Origin: Mycobacterium cookii | GTDB taxonomy: Bacteria > Actinomycetota > Actinomycetes > Mycobacteriales > Mycobacteriaceae | DNA: 64,000 nt | Direction of reading: 5' to 3' | NCBI RefSeq assembly: GCF_010727945.1 | Contig: NZ_AP022569.1 | Span: forward strand, 2,046,001 to 2,110,000 | Shown: positions 24,362 to 34,030 of the stretch, piece after piece | Position numbering within the stretch: position 1 is the first letter of the stretch | Layout: each line of letters opens with the position of its first letter | Notes under the pieces: model-generated | The model's database searches: none | Told to the model about the DNA's origin: nothing | Seen by the model: the letters and a program-made list of their open reading frames with translations, nothing else | Position numbers and translations under genes: made by a program

Positions 24362-25192
24362 ATGCGCGAGTCCAACGCAGCACGCCCCGCGGTAGTCGTC
24401 GGCATCGACGGCTCGCAAGCCGCGATCCACGCAGCGCAATGGGCAGTCGATGAAGCGGTCAGTCGGGAGATCCCGCTTCGGCTGCTGGAGATCATCCCCG
24501 GCAATGTCGAACCGGCACCCGGGAATGCGGTCGGCAACGTGCAGATGGAAGTCGAATACGGCGAGACCGCCCTGCGGACCGCCAGCGCCGCGGTGGAAGC
24601 GACCGGCAAACCCGTCAAAGTCGAAACCGAGATGGTTCAGGGCGATCCGGCGAAGATACTCATCGATGAATCCCGTTCCGCCGCAATGATTTGCATCGGC
24701 TCGGTGGGGATCGGACGCTTTGCGCGGGCTTTACTGGGCTCCACCGCAACGGAAGTCGCCGAAGCGGCACACTGCCCGGTCGCCATCATCCGCAGCCGAC
24801 AAAGCCGGCCGAAACCCGGCAGCCCGTTGATCGTGGCCGCCGTCAGCGACACACCGGACGGCGAGCGTGTAATCGACACGGCCATTCACGAGGCGCAACT
24901 ACGCCATGCGCCGGTTCTCGCGGTCGGTGTCCTGCGAGCCGACACCGCTGACATGCCCAGCGGCGAATTGGACCGACGGGTCGAGCTTTGGGGTAAGCGC
25001 CACCCGGGAGTCCAGATCTATGCCGCGGCCACCCGGACCGCGATCACGGACTTCCTCGCCGTGATGGACAGGACGATACAGCTTGCGGTCATCGGCAGCA
25101 GCGACGCAGACCAAGTCGCGAAGCTCATTGGGCCGCACCGTCACCCCGTCATCGGGCATGCGGAATGCTCGGTGCTGATCGCCCGGTCCTGA
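24362..25192 (+). CDS. Universal stress protein with degenerate second domain (276 aa)
   Basis: The first USP domain has 'VVVGIDGSQAAIHAAQWAVDEA' and an intact 'GSVGIGRFARALLGS'. The second domain ends 'GSSDADQVAKLIGPHRHPVIGHAECSVLI' without the nucleotide motif. It is closely similar to the protein at 435, down to 'SQAAIHAAQWA' and 'ALLGSTATEVAE', so the two are recent duplicates. It follows the nitroreductase gene by 11 bases with AAGGG as ribosome site, and would be induced from the box at 23307. Confidence 0.88.
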   Translation: MRESNAARPAVVVGIDGSQAAIHAAQWAVDEAVSREIPLRLLEIIPGNVEPAPGNAVGNVQMEVEYGETALRTASAAVEATGKPVKVETEMVQGDPAKILIDESRSAAMICIGSVGIGRFARALLGSTATEVAEAAHCPVAIIRSRQSRPKPGSPLIVAAVSDTPDGERVIDTAIHEAQLRHAPVLAVGVLRADTADMPSGELDRRVELWGKRHPGVQIYAAATRTAITDFLAVMDRTIQLAVIGSSDADQVAKLIGPHRHPVIGHAECSVLIARS

Positions 25193-25219
25193 TCCTGCCG
25201 ACACGCTCTGCAGGACATC

Positions 25220-26212
25220 TCACTCGAAAGCTGATCCGTCCAGATACTCGACGACATCGCTGAGCGGGCGTCGCGGGGTGGCCGGCACCGCGTCGGCGTT
25301 GACCGGAGCCCAGCCGACCCGGAGCAGCATCTGAGGTATCGCACTGAGCCCGAAAACCTCGACTTGCACGGCGTCACGCGTTTCCGTGATTTCCAATGGT
25401 TCGGTGACCGGGCAGGTGGCCAGACCCAGCGCGGTCGCGCTGAGCAGGATCAAGCTGGTGGCTTCACCCGCGCGCAGCCGCGCCATCATGCTGTCGTCCT
25501 TGGTGCCGAGCGCCAACACAACCGCATGGTCGTCGACCGGCTCGGTCTCGTCTGGCTGCGGCAGTATCGGGCCGGCGAACAACCTGGGCGGCAACGGGGC
25601 TGTCGGATCAGGTTCCGGCGTATTGCGCGCGGGCACACCCGCCAGCGACGCGTATCTTCCGCTCCATGTGGTCAGCTCGGTCAGGTAATCGAGATTCGCC
25701 GCATGCCGGCGAACCGATTGCGCCACAATGTCTCGTAGTTCGGGTAGCGACTCCATTTGGCGGAGCACGACGCCACCGCGCGCCGCGCGGGCGCCCAACA
25801 GAGCGATGTAATTCGCCGGAACATTCCATGCGCTGTACCGACGCCGGTCGGTGTGCCGCCGGGGAATCGCCGCCGCCAGGGTGATGTCGATCTCGTCGGC
25901 CGGATGACGGTAGACCTCGATGGCAGCAAGGTGTTCGGGTTCATCAGGATTCGGCAGTCGGTGGATCTTCGTCTGCCAGCCGAGCGCCGCGAGTGCGACG
26001 ACGCAGTGATGCAGCGCCATGCCACAGCTCAAGATCAAGTCGCGGCCGTCCGGGTCCGTGCTGGGCAGGTGCAGTCCGCGGTCAGCGTAGAGGTGCAGGC
26101 TCGTTGAGCCCACCCGCCATCGCCAGGGCTGCGTATTGTGCACTGACGGCGCACGAGTCGCGAGCGACAAGACTGTGTGCACGGTCTCGCGGTCGGGAAA
26201 GTGGGCGCTCAT
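25220..26212 (-). CDS. Acg-family nitroreductase-like protein (330 aa)
   Basis: The same duplicated nitroreductase fold as at 23373: 'LATRAPSVHNTQPWRWRVG', 'DLILSCGMALHHCVVALAALGW', 'IPRRHTDRRRYSAWNVP' and 'GEATSLILLSATALGLATCPVTEPLEIT'. An FMN-linked function is inferred from the family. Its start has GGAGG about 10 bases upstream. It faces away from the USP gene at 26449 across a 236-base gap that contains only weak DosR-like half sites. It converges on the USP gene at 24362 with 27 bases between the stops. Confidence 0.85.
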   Translation of the reverse strand: MSAHFPDRETVHTVLSLATRAPSVHNTQPWRWRVGSTSLHLYADRGLHLPSTDPDGRDLILSCGMALHHCVVALAALGWQTKIHRLPNPDEPEHLAAIEVYRHPADEIDITLAAAIPRRHTDRRRYSAWNVPANYIALLGARAARGGVVLRQMESLPELRDIVAQSVRRHAANLDYLTELTTWSGRYASLAGVPARNTPEPDPTAPLPPRLFAGPILPQPDETEPVDDHAVVLALGTKDDSMMARLRAGEATSLILLSATALGLATCPVTEPLEITETRDAVQVEVFGLSAIPQMLLRVGWAPVNADAVPATPRRPLSDVVEYLDGSAFE

Positions 26213-26367
26213 ACGATCACCGCCTCCTGAATCTGTGAAGTCATCCCAGGGTGCTTCAAGCTGGTCAGCGGTCGTTAGAGCCGAAAGGCTCCATTTGGAC
26301 AGACATCTGGAAGGCCATGTTTACTTGGCCGTCACCTTGACGGACAGGTCCTATGTCCATCTGGCAA

Positions 26368-26381
26368 GTGACAATGGCCTC
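26368..26381. promoter_or_regulatory. Weak DosR-like site in the 26213-26448 divergent promoter
   Basis: GTGACAATGGCCTC matches 9 of 14 core positions and resembles the 23307 box. It is centred about 74 bases before the ATG at 26449. The gap also holds an inverted repeat, GGCCA-TGGCC, around 26323-26340. Confidence 0.25.
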
Positions 26382-26448
26382 TCAACGTGCGCGTCCGCCT
26401 CCCATAACGTCAGCGGCATATGCGGAACCAGCTCCCTGGGAGGTTGCC

Positions 26449-27342
26449 ATGTCGTCACGCAGCACGCACTTGGGAATAGTCGTCGGCGTGGATGATTCAC
26501 CGACCGCCGCGGCCGCGGTGGAGTGGGCGGCACACGATGCCGAATTGCGCCGCACTCCGCTCACACTGGTCCACGCGATTTCGCCGAACCTCACGTCGTG
26601 GCGCGACACTCCGTTACCTCCGGGGTTGGCGCAGTGGCAGAAGGAACATGGCCGTCGATTGCTCGACGACGCGGCGAAGATCGTCGAAAAGATCTGCCAG
26701 CACGGCGGTCCCACCGAGATCAACTCGCGCGTGCTGTCGGCGGCGGCGGTTCCGACGATGATCGACATGTCCAGGGATGCCGAGATGGTCGTCACCGGCT
26801 GCTACGGCGACGGCAGGTCGTCGAGCCGACGGCTGGGATCGGTGAGCTCCGGGTTACTACGTCACGCATCGTGTCCCGTCGCGATCATCCACAGCGGCAA
26901 ATCCGCGGCGCCGCGCAGGGATCGGATGCCGGTGGTGGTCGGCGTGGACGGCTCACCGGCATCGGAATCGGCCGCCGCGATCGCTTTCGACGAGGCCTCT
27001 CGGCGCAGGGTGGAATTGGTGGTACTGCACGCCTGGAGCGACGTCGACGTGTTGGAGTGGCCCGACCTCGATTGGCCGGCGGCGCAGTCGACGGCCGAGC
27101 GCATGCTGACCGATAGCCTGGTCGGCTGGCAAGAGCAGTACCCCGACGTAAAAGTGCGCAGGATCGTCACCCGTGATCAGCCGACGCGTCAGCTGATCAC
27201 GCACTCCGCGGAAGCGCAACTGCTCGTCGTCGGCAGCCGGGGGCGCGGCGGATTCGACACGATGCTGGTGGGGTCGGTGAGCGAAGCGGTCGCCCTGCTG
27301 GCAAAGACACCCGTGATCGTGACGCGGCAATCACCAAACTAG
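26449..27342 (+). CDS. Tandem-domain universal stress protein (297 aa)
   Basis: Two USP domains have nucleotide motifs '[15 protein letters not shown]' and '[15 protein letters not shown]'. The first is unusual: cysteine-tyrosine replaces the common serine-histidine, but the glycine spacing G-2X-G-9X-G-S is kept. The ATG at 26449 follows GGGAGG by 4-5 bases; the open frame extends 96 bases upstream without a ribosome site. It is followed after 58 bases by the CtpE-like ATPase gene on the same strand. Confidence 0.88.
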   Translation: MSSRSTHLGIVVGVDDSPTAAAAVEWAAHDAELRRTPLTLVHAISPNLTSWRDTPLPPGLAQWQKEHGRRLLDDAAKIVEKICQHGGPTEINSRVLSAAAVPTMIDMSRDAEMVVTGCYGDGRSSSRRLGSVSSGLLRHASCPVAIIHSGKSAAPRRDRMPVVVGVDGSPASESAAAIAFDEASRRRVELVVLHAWSDVDVLEWPDLDWPAAQSTAERMLTDSLVGWQEQYPDVKVRRIVTRDQPTRQLITHSAEAQLLVVGSRGRGGFDTMLVGSVSEAVALLAKTPVIVTRQSPN

Positions 27343-27400
27343 GTTCCGCGATTGCGTTGATGGCCAGTGCATCTGGCGGCATTTCCGTACGCTGCGCTCT

Positions 27401-29800
27401 ATGACCGGCTCGCGGGCCACCGGGCTGACCTCCGCTGAAGTGGCTCAGCGGATTGCCGACGGGAGGGCCAACGACGTTCCAAGCCGGGTGACCCGCAGCG
27501 TCGCCGACATCGTGCGGGCAAATGTCTTCACCCGGATCAACGCCATTCTGGCGGTGTTGTTCGCAATCGTGCTGGCGACCGGTTCGCTGGTCAACGGGCT
27601 CTTCGGGCTGTTGATCGTTCTCAACAGCGTCATCGGTGTCGTCCAGGAGTTGCGGGCCAAGCTGACACTGGATCGACTGTCCATCGTCGGGCAGGTCAAG
27701 CCGTTGGTCCGCCGGGCGGACGGGACACGGGCACTGCCGCCCGGCGAGGTGGTGTGCGACGACGTCATCGAACTCGGGCCGGGCGATCAGGTCGTGGTGG
27801 ACGGCGTGACGGTCGAGGAGTCCGGGCTGGAGATCGACGAGTCGCTGTTGACCGGTGAGGCCGACCCCGTCCTGAAAAGCGTTGGTGAATCGCTCATGTC
27901 CGGCAGCTTCGTCGTCGCCGGAACGGGTGCCTACCGGGCCACCAAAGTGGGCCGCGACGCCTACGCCGCCACCCTGACCGCGCAGGCCAGCAAGCTCAGC
28001 CTGGTGCGATCGGAGCTGCGGGCCGGCATCAACCAGATCCTCACATTGGTGACGTATTTGCTGATCCCGGCCGGGCTGTTGGTCATCTACACGCAGTTGT
28101 TCACCACCCGCGCCGGCTGGCAGCAGGCGGTGCTGCGGACGGTCGGCGCGCTGGTCCCGATGGTCCCCGAAGGTCTGGTGTTGATGACCTCGATCGCATT
28201 CGCCGTGGGCGTCGTTCGCCTGGGACGACGCCAGTGCCTGGTGCAGGAGCTGCCCGCCATCGAAGGTCTGGCCCGGGTCAGTGTGGTGTGCGCCGACAAG
28301 ACCGGCACGCTGACCGAAAATCGGATGCAGGTGGCCGGGCTGCATCCGCTCGATGCAACGTGTGCGATGGACACCGTCGTCGACGTGCTTGCGTCGATGG
28401 CCGCCGGCGACGTCCGCCCGAACGCCAGCATGCAGGCGGTCGCCGATGCCTACCGCGACCCGCCGGGCTGGACCGTCACCGCCACCGCACCGTTCAAATC
28501 GGCGACGAAATGGAGTGGTTCATCTTTTGCCGGACACGGCAACTGGGTGCTGGGCGCGCCGGACGTGTTGCAGGAGCCCTCCTCGGATGCTGCTGTGCAA
28601 GCCGAAGCCGCGGGTTCCCAGGGGTTACGCGTGCTGCTCCTCGCGTCTTCCGACCTCGCGGTCGACAGCCCCTCCGCTCCAGGCCATCTCACCCCGGTCG
28701 CTCTGATCATGCTGCGGCAAGCGGTGCGTCCAGACGCAGCCGACACCTTGAAATACTTCGCCGAACAACATGTCTCGGTCAAAGTGATCTCCGGCGACAA
28801 CGCCGCATCGGTGGGCGCGGTAGCGTCGACCCTGGGCCTGAACGGCACGACGCTCGACGCGCGAATGCTGCCTGCCGATGCCGATGAACTCGCCGAAACA
28901 GTTGAGCAATACACGACTTTCGGACGGGTTCGCCCAGACCAGAAGCGCGCGATGATACGAGCCCTGCAGCACCGCGGTCACATCGTCGCGATGACCGGCG
29001 ACGGTGTGAATGACGTGCTGGCACTCAAAGACGCCGACATCGGCGTCGCCATGGGATCGGGCAGTTCGGCTTCTCGGGCCGTCGCGCAGATTGTGCTGCT
29101 GGACAACAAGTTTGCCACGCTGCCCTATGTCGTCGGCGAAGGACGCCGGGTGATCGGCAATATCGAGCGGGTATCCAACCTGTTCTTGACCAAGACGGTG
29201 TACTCGGTGCTGCTGGCATTGCTGATCGGTGTCACCGGACTCGCGGCCCGATGGTCGGGCGTCAGGTCGTTCATGTTTCCGTTCGAGCCGATTCACGTGA
29301 CCGTCGCGGGCTGGTTCACGATCGGCATTCCGGCGTTCGTGCTGTCCTTGGCGCCCAACACCGAACGTGCGCAACCGCATTTCGTCCGGCGGGTCGTGAC
29401 GGCTGCGGTACCGAACGGCGCTGTCGCCGGCGTCGGGACATTCGTCTGCTATCTGCTGGCCTTCCGCGGACATGCGGATACGGCCGCTCAACAAACGCAG
29501 GCGTCGACGTCGGCGTTGATCACACTTCTGGTGATAGCGGTGTGGGTGCTGGCGGTCGTCGCCAGACCGTATACCTGGTGGCGGGTCATCCTGGTCGCGC
29601 TGTCGGGTGGCGCGTATGTCGCGATCTTCAACATCCCGCTCGCCTGCGAACGGTTCATGCTCGATCCCTCCAACGTCGCGTTGACTGCCACCGCGCTGGC
29701 GATCGGCGTGTTGGGTGCGGCGATCGTCGAAGCACTGTGGTGGTTGCGCGGATCGGCCAATGGCGCGGCGCGACAGCTGTGGCGCCGGCCGGAGACGTGA
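27401..29800 (+). CDS. ctpE: P-type cation ATPase, CtpE-like (799 aa)
   Basis: This membrane pump has a TGEADP actuator motif (151-156), PEGL in helix 4 (256-259), phosphorylation site Asp299 in '[10 protein letters not shown]' and hinge TGDGVND (532-538). The sequence follows M. tuberculosis CtpE (Rv0908, 797 aa) along its whole length, for example '[16 protein letters not shown]' and '[45 protein letters not shown]'. CtpE has been reported to act in calcium uptake in M. smegmatis; specificity here is inferred. CtpE is not a classical DosR gene, and I find no box directly upstream, so its place inside the stress cluster may be read-through from the USP gene 58 bases before. Confidence 0.9.
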   Translation: MTGSRATGLTSAEVAQRIADGRANDVPSRVTRSVADIVRANVFTRINAILAVLFAIVLATGSLVNGLFGLLIVLNSVIGVVQELRAKLTLDRLSIVGQVKPLVRRADGTRALPPGEVVCDDVIELGPGDQVVVDGVTVEESGLEIDESLLTGEADPVLKSVGESLMSGSFVVAGTGAYRATKVGRDAYAATLTAQASKLSLVRSELRAGINQILTLVTYLLIPAGLLVIYTQLFTTRAGWQQAVLRTVGALVPMVPEGLVLMTSIAFAVGVVRLGRRQCLVQELPAIEGLARVSVVCADKTGTLTENRMQVAGLHPLDATCAMDTVVDVLASMAAGDVRPNASMQAVADAYRDPPGWTVTATAPFKSATKWSGSSFAGHGNWVLGAPDVLQEPSSDAAVQAEAAGSQGLRVLLLASSDLAVDSPSAPGHLTPVALIMLRQAVRPDAADTLKYFAEQHVSVKVISGDNAASVGAVASTLGLNGTTLDARMLPADADELAETVEQYTTFGRVRPDQKRAMIRALQHRGHIVAMTGDGVNDVLALKDADIGVAMGSGSSASRAVAQIVLLDNKFATLPYVVGEGRRVIGNIERVSNLFLTKTVYSVLLALLIGVTGLAARWSGVRSFMFPFEPIHVTVAGWFTIGIPAFVLSLAPNTERAQPHFVRRVVTAAVPNGAVAGVGTFVCYLLAFRGHADTAAQQTQASTSALITLLVIAVWVLAVVARPYTWWRVILVALSGGAYVAIFNIPLACERFMLDPSNVALTATALAIGVLGAAIVEALWWLRGSANGAARQLWRRPET

Positions 29801-29984
29801 TTGCGCGCAGAGCGGGTCGGCCAATTCTCTTCAGCTGCTTAACCAATGCTTGCCGCATCTATTCGACAGATGTACGATTGCCGCCGTTCGGTCGATTCGG
29901 CGGGCCAGGGTCGGCGGAATGTGGCCGTGGAGGCCGTCGGGGATCGGGGCTCTGAATAGCAACTCCGCGTTCTAGAGAGGCCTC

Positions 29985-30125
29985 GTGACCGCAAAGCCTG
30001 AGATCGAGCCCATCGATCAACCCCCGCCGGCTACGCCACCGCAGGCGACGTCTCCGGCCGACAAAGTTCGCGAACCCACCCGGATCGCCGCGATGCTGCG
30101 TGATCGTTTCGGCGTCGAGGGTTGA
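29985..30125 (+). CDS. Possible 46-residue proline-rich small protein
   Basis: A GTG start preceded by AGAGAGG opens a 46-residue frame with a proline/threonine-rich first half ('PIDQPPPATPPQAT') and a charged helical end ('KVREPTRIAAMLRDRFGVEG'). It lies in the 360-base gap between ctpE and the flavin protein gene, where no other gene is apparent. The codon pattern is high-GC at third positions, which favours a real gene. I do not recognise it, and the stretch 29801-29984 before it shows no DosR box. Confidence 0.4.
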   Translation: MTAKPEIEPIDQPPPATPPQATSPADKVREPTRIAAMLRDRFGVEG

Positions 30126-30160
30126 AAAGCTCGGCCAGTCGGATTACCGGTGCCCCAACG

Positions 30161-30625
30161 TCAGGCAAACGAGGACTCGCGCTCCGGCTCCGGGCCGAAC
30201 CGAAACCGGCGACCGGTGATCGAAAGCGGTTGAATGCGAACGTAATGCTGCTTCAGGGTCGCGGTCCACGGTAGCAGCTGTGCCTGTTCCGCCCGCGCAA
30301 CCTCTTCGTTGGTCCGAAGCGTGCGGGTCATGCCCTTCAGGATGACGCTCCAGCCCTCGGCCACGCCATGATCGTCGGCCTCGAAGAGAACATGATTGTT
30401 GATTGCTGCGCTCACCAACTTGGTGCCCTCCGCCGTGCGGAAAAGCACAGTGCGGTCCTGGACGACGAAGTTGACCGGGAAGATCTCCGGTTGACCGTCG
30501 ACGCTTGTGACGAGCCGCCCGAATGCGGCGCTGGCCAAGAGGTCCCAGCATTCGCTCGCCGACAGAATGGTGACGGGGTTGCCGGCGTCCGGCGTCGTGG
30601 TGGTGGTAGCCGCATGCTCGCTCAC
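30161..30625 (-). CDS. Pyridoxamine-5'-phosphate-oxidase-like flavin protein (154 aa)
   Basis: It is a split-barrel protein of the same superfamily as the gene at 7235: 'LLASAAFGRLVTSVDGQPEIFPVNFVVQDRTVLFRTAEGTKL', 'NNHVLFEADDHGVAEGWSVILKGMTRTL' and 'HYVRIQPLSITGRRFRFG'. FMN, F420 or heme are possible ligands in the superfamily; none can be fixed here. The GTG at 30625 ('MSEHAATTTTTP') is chosen because a longer frame would run over the DosR-like box at 30684. It is divergent from the acyltransferase gene at 30764. Confidence 0.78.
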   Translation of the reverse strand: MSEHAATTTTTPDAGNPVTILSASECWDLLASAAFGRLVTSVDGQPEIFPVNFVVQDRTVLFRTAEGTKLVSAAINNHVLFEADDHGVAEGWSVILKGMTRTLRTNEEVARAEQAQLLPWTATLKQHYVRIQPLSITGRRFRFGPEPERESSFA

Positions 30626-30683
30626 ATACCGGACGCTACAACGGCACCCAGCGGCGTTGCAGCGTCTTTCGTCCCCAACGTCG

Positions 30684-30697
30684 AGGACTTCCGGCCC
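30684..30697. promoter_or_regulatory. DosR-like box between the 30161 and 30764 genes
   Basis: AGGACTTCCGGCCC matches 10 of 14 core positions. It lies about 65 bases from the flavin-protein start and 73 bases from the acyltransferase start, so it could serve both. Confidence 0.45.
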
Positions 30698-30763
30698 TGC
30701 CCGGCCCACTGAGCATCACGCACATTAGCTTCGTGGCCAATCCCGGTCCTGCAGGGGAGCCGT

Positions 30764-31570
30764 ATGAGTGACAACCTGATCGACGGCTCAGAGCTCGACA
30801 GATGGGATCCCGCATTCATACCGCGGGCCCTGAAACTCGCCGCGCCTCTGATCAATCGCTGGTTTCGCGTCGAGGTGCGCGGCCTGCAGGCCATCCCACC
30901 CGCCGGCGGGGTGTTGTTGGTGTCCAACCATTCCGGTGGGGCGCTCACGCCCGATCCCCTGGTCTTCGGCCCGGCCTTCTACAAAACGTTCGGCTACGAC
31001 CGGCCGCTCTACATCCTGGCCCACTACGGGGTGTTCTTCACGCCGCTGCGCGACTACCTCGGCCGGCTCGGAGCGGTTCACGCGAATCCCGAGAACGCTG
31101 CCAGGGCGCTGCGCTCCGGCGCAGTCGTCCTGGTGTATCCCGGTGGCGACTACGACGCGTACCGGCCGACGCTGAGCCAGAACGTCATCGACTTCAACGG
31201 TCGCACGGGATACGTCAGGATCGCCATCGAAACCGGCGTGCCGATCGTGCCCGTGGTGTCGATCGGCGCTCAAGAGACCCAGCTGTTTCTCAGCCGTGGC
31301 GATCGGCTCGCAAAGCGCTTGGGCCTGCATCGCATCCGCCTCGATATCCTGCCCATCACCATCGGTCTGCCGTTCGGCATGACGATGTTCTTCCCGGCGA
31401 ACTTCCCACTGCCCACCAAGATCGTCAACCAAGCGCTCGACCCGATCGACGTCATCGCCCGGTTCGGCAAGAATCCCGACGTGGCTGAAGTCGACGCTCA
31501 CGTCCGCTCGGTGATGCAGCACGCCCTGCACCGTCTTGCCCGCCAGCGCCGCTTCCCGGTCTTGGGCTGA
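30764..31570 (+). CDS. Lysophospholipid acyltransferase-family protein (268 aa)
   Basis: This is a PlsC/DGAT-like membrane-associated acyltransferase. The acceptor motif is 'VSNHSGGALTPDPLVF' (an HX-type motif stretched as in the diacylglycerol acyltransferase branch), followed by 'YILAHYGVFFTPLRDYLGRLGAV', 'VVLVYPGGDYDAYRP' and 'GVPIVPVVSIGAQETQLFLSRG'. It would acylate a lyso-lipid or diacylglycerol, which fits lipid storage beside Tgs1 in the same regulon (inference). A DosR-like box is 73 bases upstream. A small hairpin covers its stop codon. Confidence 0.8.
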   Translation: MSDNLIDGSELDRWDPAFIPRALKLAAPLINRWFRVEVRGLQAIPPAGGVLLVSNHSGGALTPDPLVFGPAFYKTFGYDRPLYILAHYGVFFTPLRDYLGRLGAVHANPENAARALRSGAVVLVYPGGDYDAYRPTLSQNVIDFNGRTGYVRIAIETGVPIVPVVSIGAQETQLFLSRGDRLAKRLGLHRIRLDILPITIGLPFGMTMFFPANFPLPTKIVNQALDPIDVIARFGKNPDVAEVDAHVRSVMQHALHRLARQRRFPVLG

Positions 31571-31575
31571 CCGGG
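31555..31575 (+). terminator. Hairpin at the acyltransferase stop codon
   Basis: Perfect 7-base arms CCCGGTC (31555-31561) and GACCGGG (31569-31575) flank a 7-base loop. No T-run follows, so termination strength is uncertain. Confidence 0.4.
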
Positions 31576-31651
31576 AATAGTCACACCCATCGGGGCGCCC
31601 CCAAGAGCCGTTTCTCTCGATGCGGCAGAGAGTCCGAAGGCCATGGGGTTG

Positions 31652-31665
31652 AGGACCAACGCCCC
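31652..31665. promoter_or_regulatory. DosR-like box upstream of the 31722 USP gene
   Basis: AGGACCAACGCCCC matches 10 of 14 core positions and is centred 63 bases before the ATG, the same spacing as at 22303 and 23307. Confidence 0.5.
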
Positions 31666-31721
31666 CGGATCTTCGACGAAAACCGGCATAGCGTTCGTGC
31701 TAGCGCACGAGGAGGATTGCA

Positions 31722-32612
31722 ATGCCAGCACACGGCAAGGGCAGGGGCATCATTGTCGGCGCCGACGGGTCACCCGCCTCTGATGCTGCGGTCCGGTGGG
31801 CCGCCGAGGATGCCGCCCTGCATCATCTCCCGCTGACGGTGGTTCACGTGATCAACCCCGCGGTCACGCAGTGGCCGCACGGGCCGCTGCCGGACGGGGT
31901 CGTGGTGTGGCAGGAAAACGAGGGGCGCCGGATCCTCACCGATGCGCTGAAAATCGCGCGAGACGCCGTCGAGGACAACCCGGCGGTGTCGGTCGACTGC
32001 GAAATGTATTCATCGGCAACGATTCCCACTTTTATCGATCTGTCCACAGACGCCGAGCTGATGGTCGTCGGCAACCATGGACGAGGAGCGCTGGCTCGTG
32101 GCGTGCTCGGTTCGGTCAGCTCGAGTCTGGTGCGACACGCGCATTGCCCGGTCGCCGTGATCCGCGACGATCCAACGCATACTCCGCATCCCTCCGCCGC
32201 AGCCCCGGTGCTCGTGGGGATCGACGGCTCGCCGGCCTCGAAACTCGCCACCCAGATCGCCTTCGACGAGGCGTCGCGACGGCGCGTCAACGTGGTGGCC
32301 GTGCACGCCTGGAGTGATTCCGAAATCATGGAGCTGCCGGGTTTGGATTGGTCGGCGGTGAAGGGCGAGGAGGAGCGCTTGCTGGCCGAACAGTTGGCGG
32401 GTTGGCAGGAGCGCTACCCCGACGTGACCGTGCAGCGGCTTCTGGTTTGCGATCGGCCGGCCCGCGTCCTCGTCGAAACATCCGGCGCCGCGCAGCTTGT
32501 CGTCCTCGGGAGTCACGGACGAGGTGTATTCGCCGGGGCCCTTTTGGGTTCGGTCGGCAACGCCGTCGTTCAGTCCGTCCACACGCCGGTGATCGTCGCT
32601 CGGCGGCGGTAG
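31722..32612 (+). CDS. Tandem-domain universal stress protein (296 aa)
   Basis: Two full USP domains carry motifs 'GNHGRGALARGVLGS' and 'GSHGRGVFAGALLGS', and each starts with a GxDGS strand. GAGGA lies 9 bases before the ATG. Its second half is very similar to that of the USPs at 22371 and 26449 ('[20 protein letters not shown]', 'LAGWQERYPDV'), showing expansion by duplication. A second USP gene follows after 29 bases. Confidence 0.9.
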   Translation: MPAHGKGRGIIVGADGSPASDAAVRWAAEDAALHHLPLTVVHVINPAVTQWPHGPLPDGVVVWQENEGRRILTDALKIARDAVEDNPAVSVDCEMYSSATIPTFIDLSTDAELMVVGNHGRGALARGVLGSVSSSLVRHAHCPVAVIRDDPTHTPHPSAAAPVLVGIDGSPASKLATQIAFDEASRRRVNVVAVHAWSDSEIMELPGLDWSAVKGEEERLLAEQLAGWQERYPDVTVQRLLVCDRPARVLVETSGAAQLVVLGSHGRGVFAGALLGSVGNAVVQSVHTPVIVARRR

Positions 32613-32641
32613 GACGATCTGCAACCGCCCACGAGCCTTCG

Positions 32642-33457
32642 ATGAGGTCAACGGACTGCGCCCATCCGGTCGTCGTCGGAATCGACGGATCTGACGCGGC
32701 GATCAATGCCGCGCGCTGGGCCATCGACGAAGCCATCAGTAGGGCTGTCCCATTGCGATTGGTTCACGTCATACCCGCGGCCGGGGAGTCGAGATCCGCC
32801 GGCGCGGATGAATTATCGGCGGCGCGAGACGCCGAGGCGGTGTTGCATTCCGCTTGTGCCGCTGTGCAATCCGGCAGCGGGGCCGTTGACGTACAGCCAG
32901 TTGTGCGTCGAGGTGATATCAGCCTCACCTTGACAGACGAGTCACAGCGAGCCGCGATGATCTGCGTCGGCTCGGTCGGGATCGGGCGCGCGGCCGGCAG
33001 ACTCGTCGGTTCTGCGGCGGTCGCCCTGGCTCAACATGCCCACTGCCCCGTGGCGATCATTCGCGCAGACGGCGATTCGTCGCAGCGAAAGAGAATCGTG
33101 GCCGTCGTGGATCGTCATTCCGACAGCGATGAAGTCTTACACCGCGCGCTCGACGAAGCCCGGCTGCGCGGGGCTGCCCTGCTGGTCCTCGGCGTGCGGC
33201 GATGGGATGCCGGGGCGATTTCCGAGTCTGAACTTGCCCGGCACCTGCAGCGCCGCCTCCCCGACTATCCAGACGTGGCGGTGCAGAAGTGCATCACTGA
33301 CACGGCGACCGAGTACCTGGTGACTCGCAACGAATCCGTCCAACTGGTTGTCACCGGATGCTCCGACGCCAACAAGCTCACCCGACTCGTCGGCCCCCAC
33401 CGCTTTGCGCTCGCCGCCTACCCGAATTGCTCGGTCCTGTTGATACGACCGTCCTGA
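32642..33457 (+). CDS. Universal stress protein with degenerate second domain (271 aa)
   Basis: The first domain has 'VVVGIDGSDAAINAARWAIDEA' and an intact 'GSVGIGRAAGRLVGS'. The second domain ends 'GCSDANKLTRLVGPHRFALAAYPNCSVLLI' without the motif. The start at the ATG at 32642 has only a weak ribosome site, consistent with coupling to the USP gene 29 bases upstream. The pair unites one tandem-type and one degenerate-type USP in a single transcript. Confidence 0.85.
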   Translation: MRSTDCAHPVVVGIDGSDAAINAARWAIDEAISRAVPLRLVHVIPAAGESRSAGADELSAARDAEAVLHSACAAVQSGSGAVDVQPVVRRGDISLTLTDESQRAAMICVGSVGIGRAAGRLVGSAAVALAQHAHCPVAIIRADGDSSQRKRIVAVVDRHSDSDEVLHRALDEARLRGAALLVLGVRRWDAGAISESELARHLQRRLPDYPDVAVQKCITDTATEYLVTRNESVQLVVTGCSDANKLTRLVGPHRFALAAYPNCSVLLIRPS

Positions 33458-33484
33458 TCGGGTGGCCAAATGACTCGGGCAGCC

Positions 33485-33498
33485 GGGACTTCCGCCCC
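33485..33498. promoter_or_regulatory. DosR-like box upstream of the membrane-protein/SPFH/DUF2156 run
   Basis: GGGACTTCCGCCCC matches 11 of 14 core positions and is centred about 74 bases before the ATG at 33566. Confidence 0.6.
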
Positions 33499-33565
33499 TA
33501 GCGGCCTCGCGTCCGTGATGGTCGGATGACTGCAGGGTTCCGCAACGCTGGATGGAGGCGCCCGG

Positions 33566-34030
33566 ATGAGTTTTGCTGAACCGCCGCAGCCGACGACGCG
33601 CATGTTCGCGCGGGTTCTCGGCCCATTCTTCGCCGTCGTCTCCGTCGTCGCCGCAGCTCGCACGACTGAAATGTCATCGCTGCTGTCGGATTTCGCCGCA
33701 AACACGTCGTGGTCCTGGTCGGCGGGTCCGTTCGTGCTCGTCGGCGGCCTCATTATTATTGCGCTGCACTCGAACTGGCATGGCCCGGCCGCCGTCGTGG
33801 TGTCCATCTCGGGTTGGCTCATCGCGCTGCGCGGGCTGCTGCTGGTGGCCTTCCCCACCGCCTTCATGTCGATGGCCCGCTGGGTGATCGAGTCGGGCGA
33901 TATCTGGCGCGCGACCTGTATCGTCTTCGCCGCAATCGGCCTGTACCTGACCTACGTCGGCTGGATGCCGACAACCCACCGCCCAGCGGCAATGGTTGAC
34001 GTGGTCAGCGGATCGGAGATCCCATCATGA
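33566..34030 (+). CDS. Small four-helix membrane protein, paralogue of the gene at 1304 (154 aa)
   Basis: A family without a function I can name. The N-terminus 'TTRMFARVLGPFFAVVSVVAAA' and the C-terminal 'GLYLTYVGWMPTTH' are shared with the protein at 1304-1771, and four hydrophobic helices are predicted by eye. GGAGG is 8-9 bases before the ATG. Its stop overlaps the ATG of the SPFH gene (ATGA), so the two products are probably made together and may interact in the membrane. It has a DosR-like box 74 bases upstream, as does its paralogue. Confidence 0.78.
   Translation: MSFAEPPQPTTRMFARVLGPFFAVVSVVAAARTTEMSSLLSDFAANTSWSWSAGPFVLVGGLIIIALHSNWHGPAAVVVSISGWLIALRGLLLVAFPTAFMSMARWVIESGDIWRATCIVFAAIGLYLTYVGWMPTTHRPAAMVDVVSGSEIPS

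Noticed and set aside
27343..27400. DosR box directly upstream of ctpE
   Set aside because: No 14-base core with more than about half the consensus positions in this 58-base gap.
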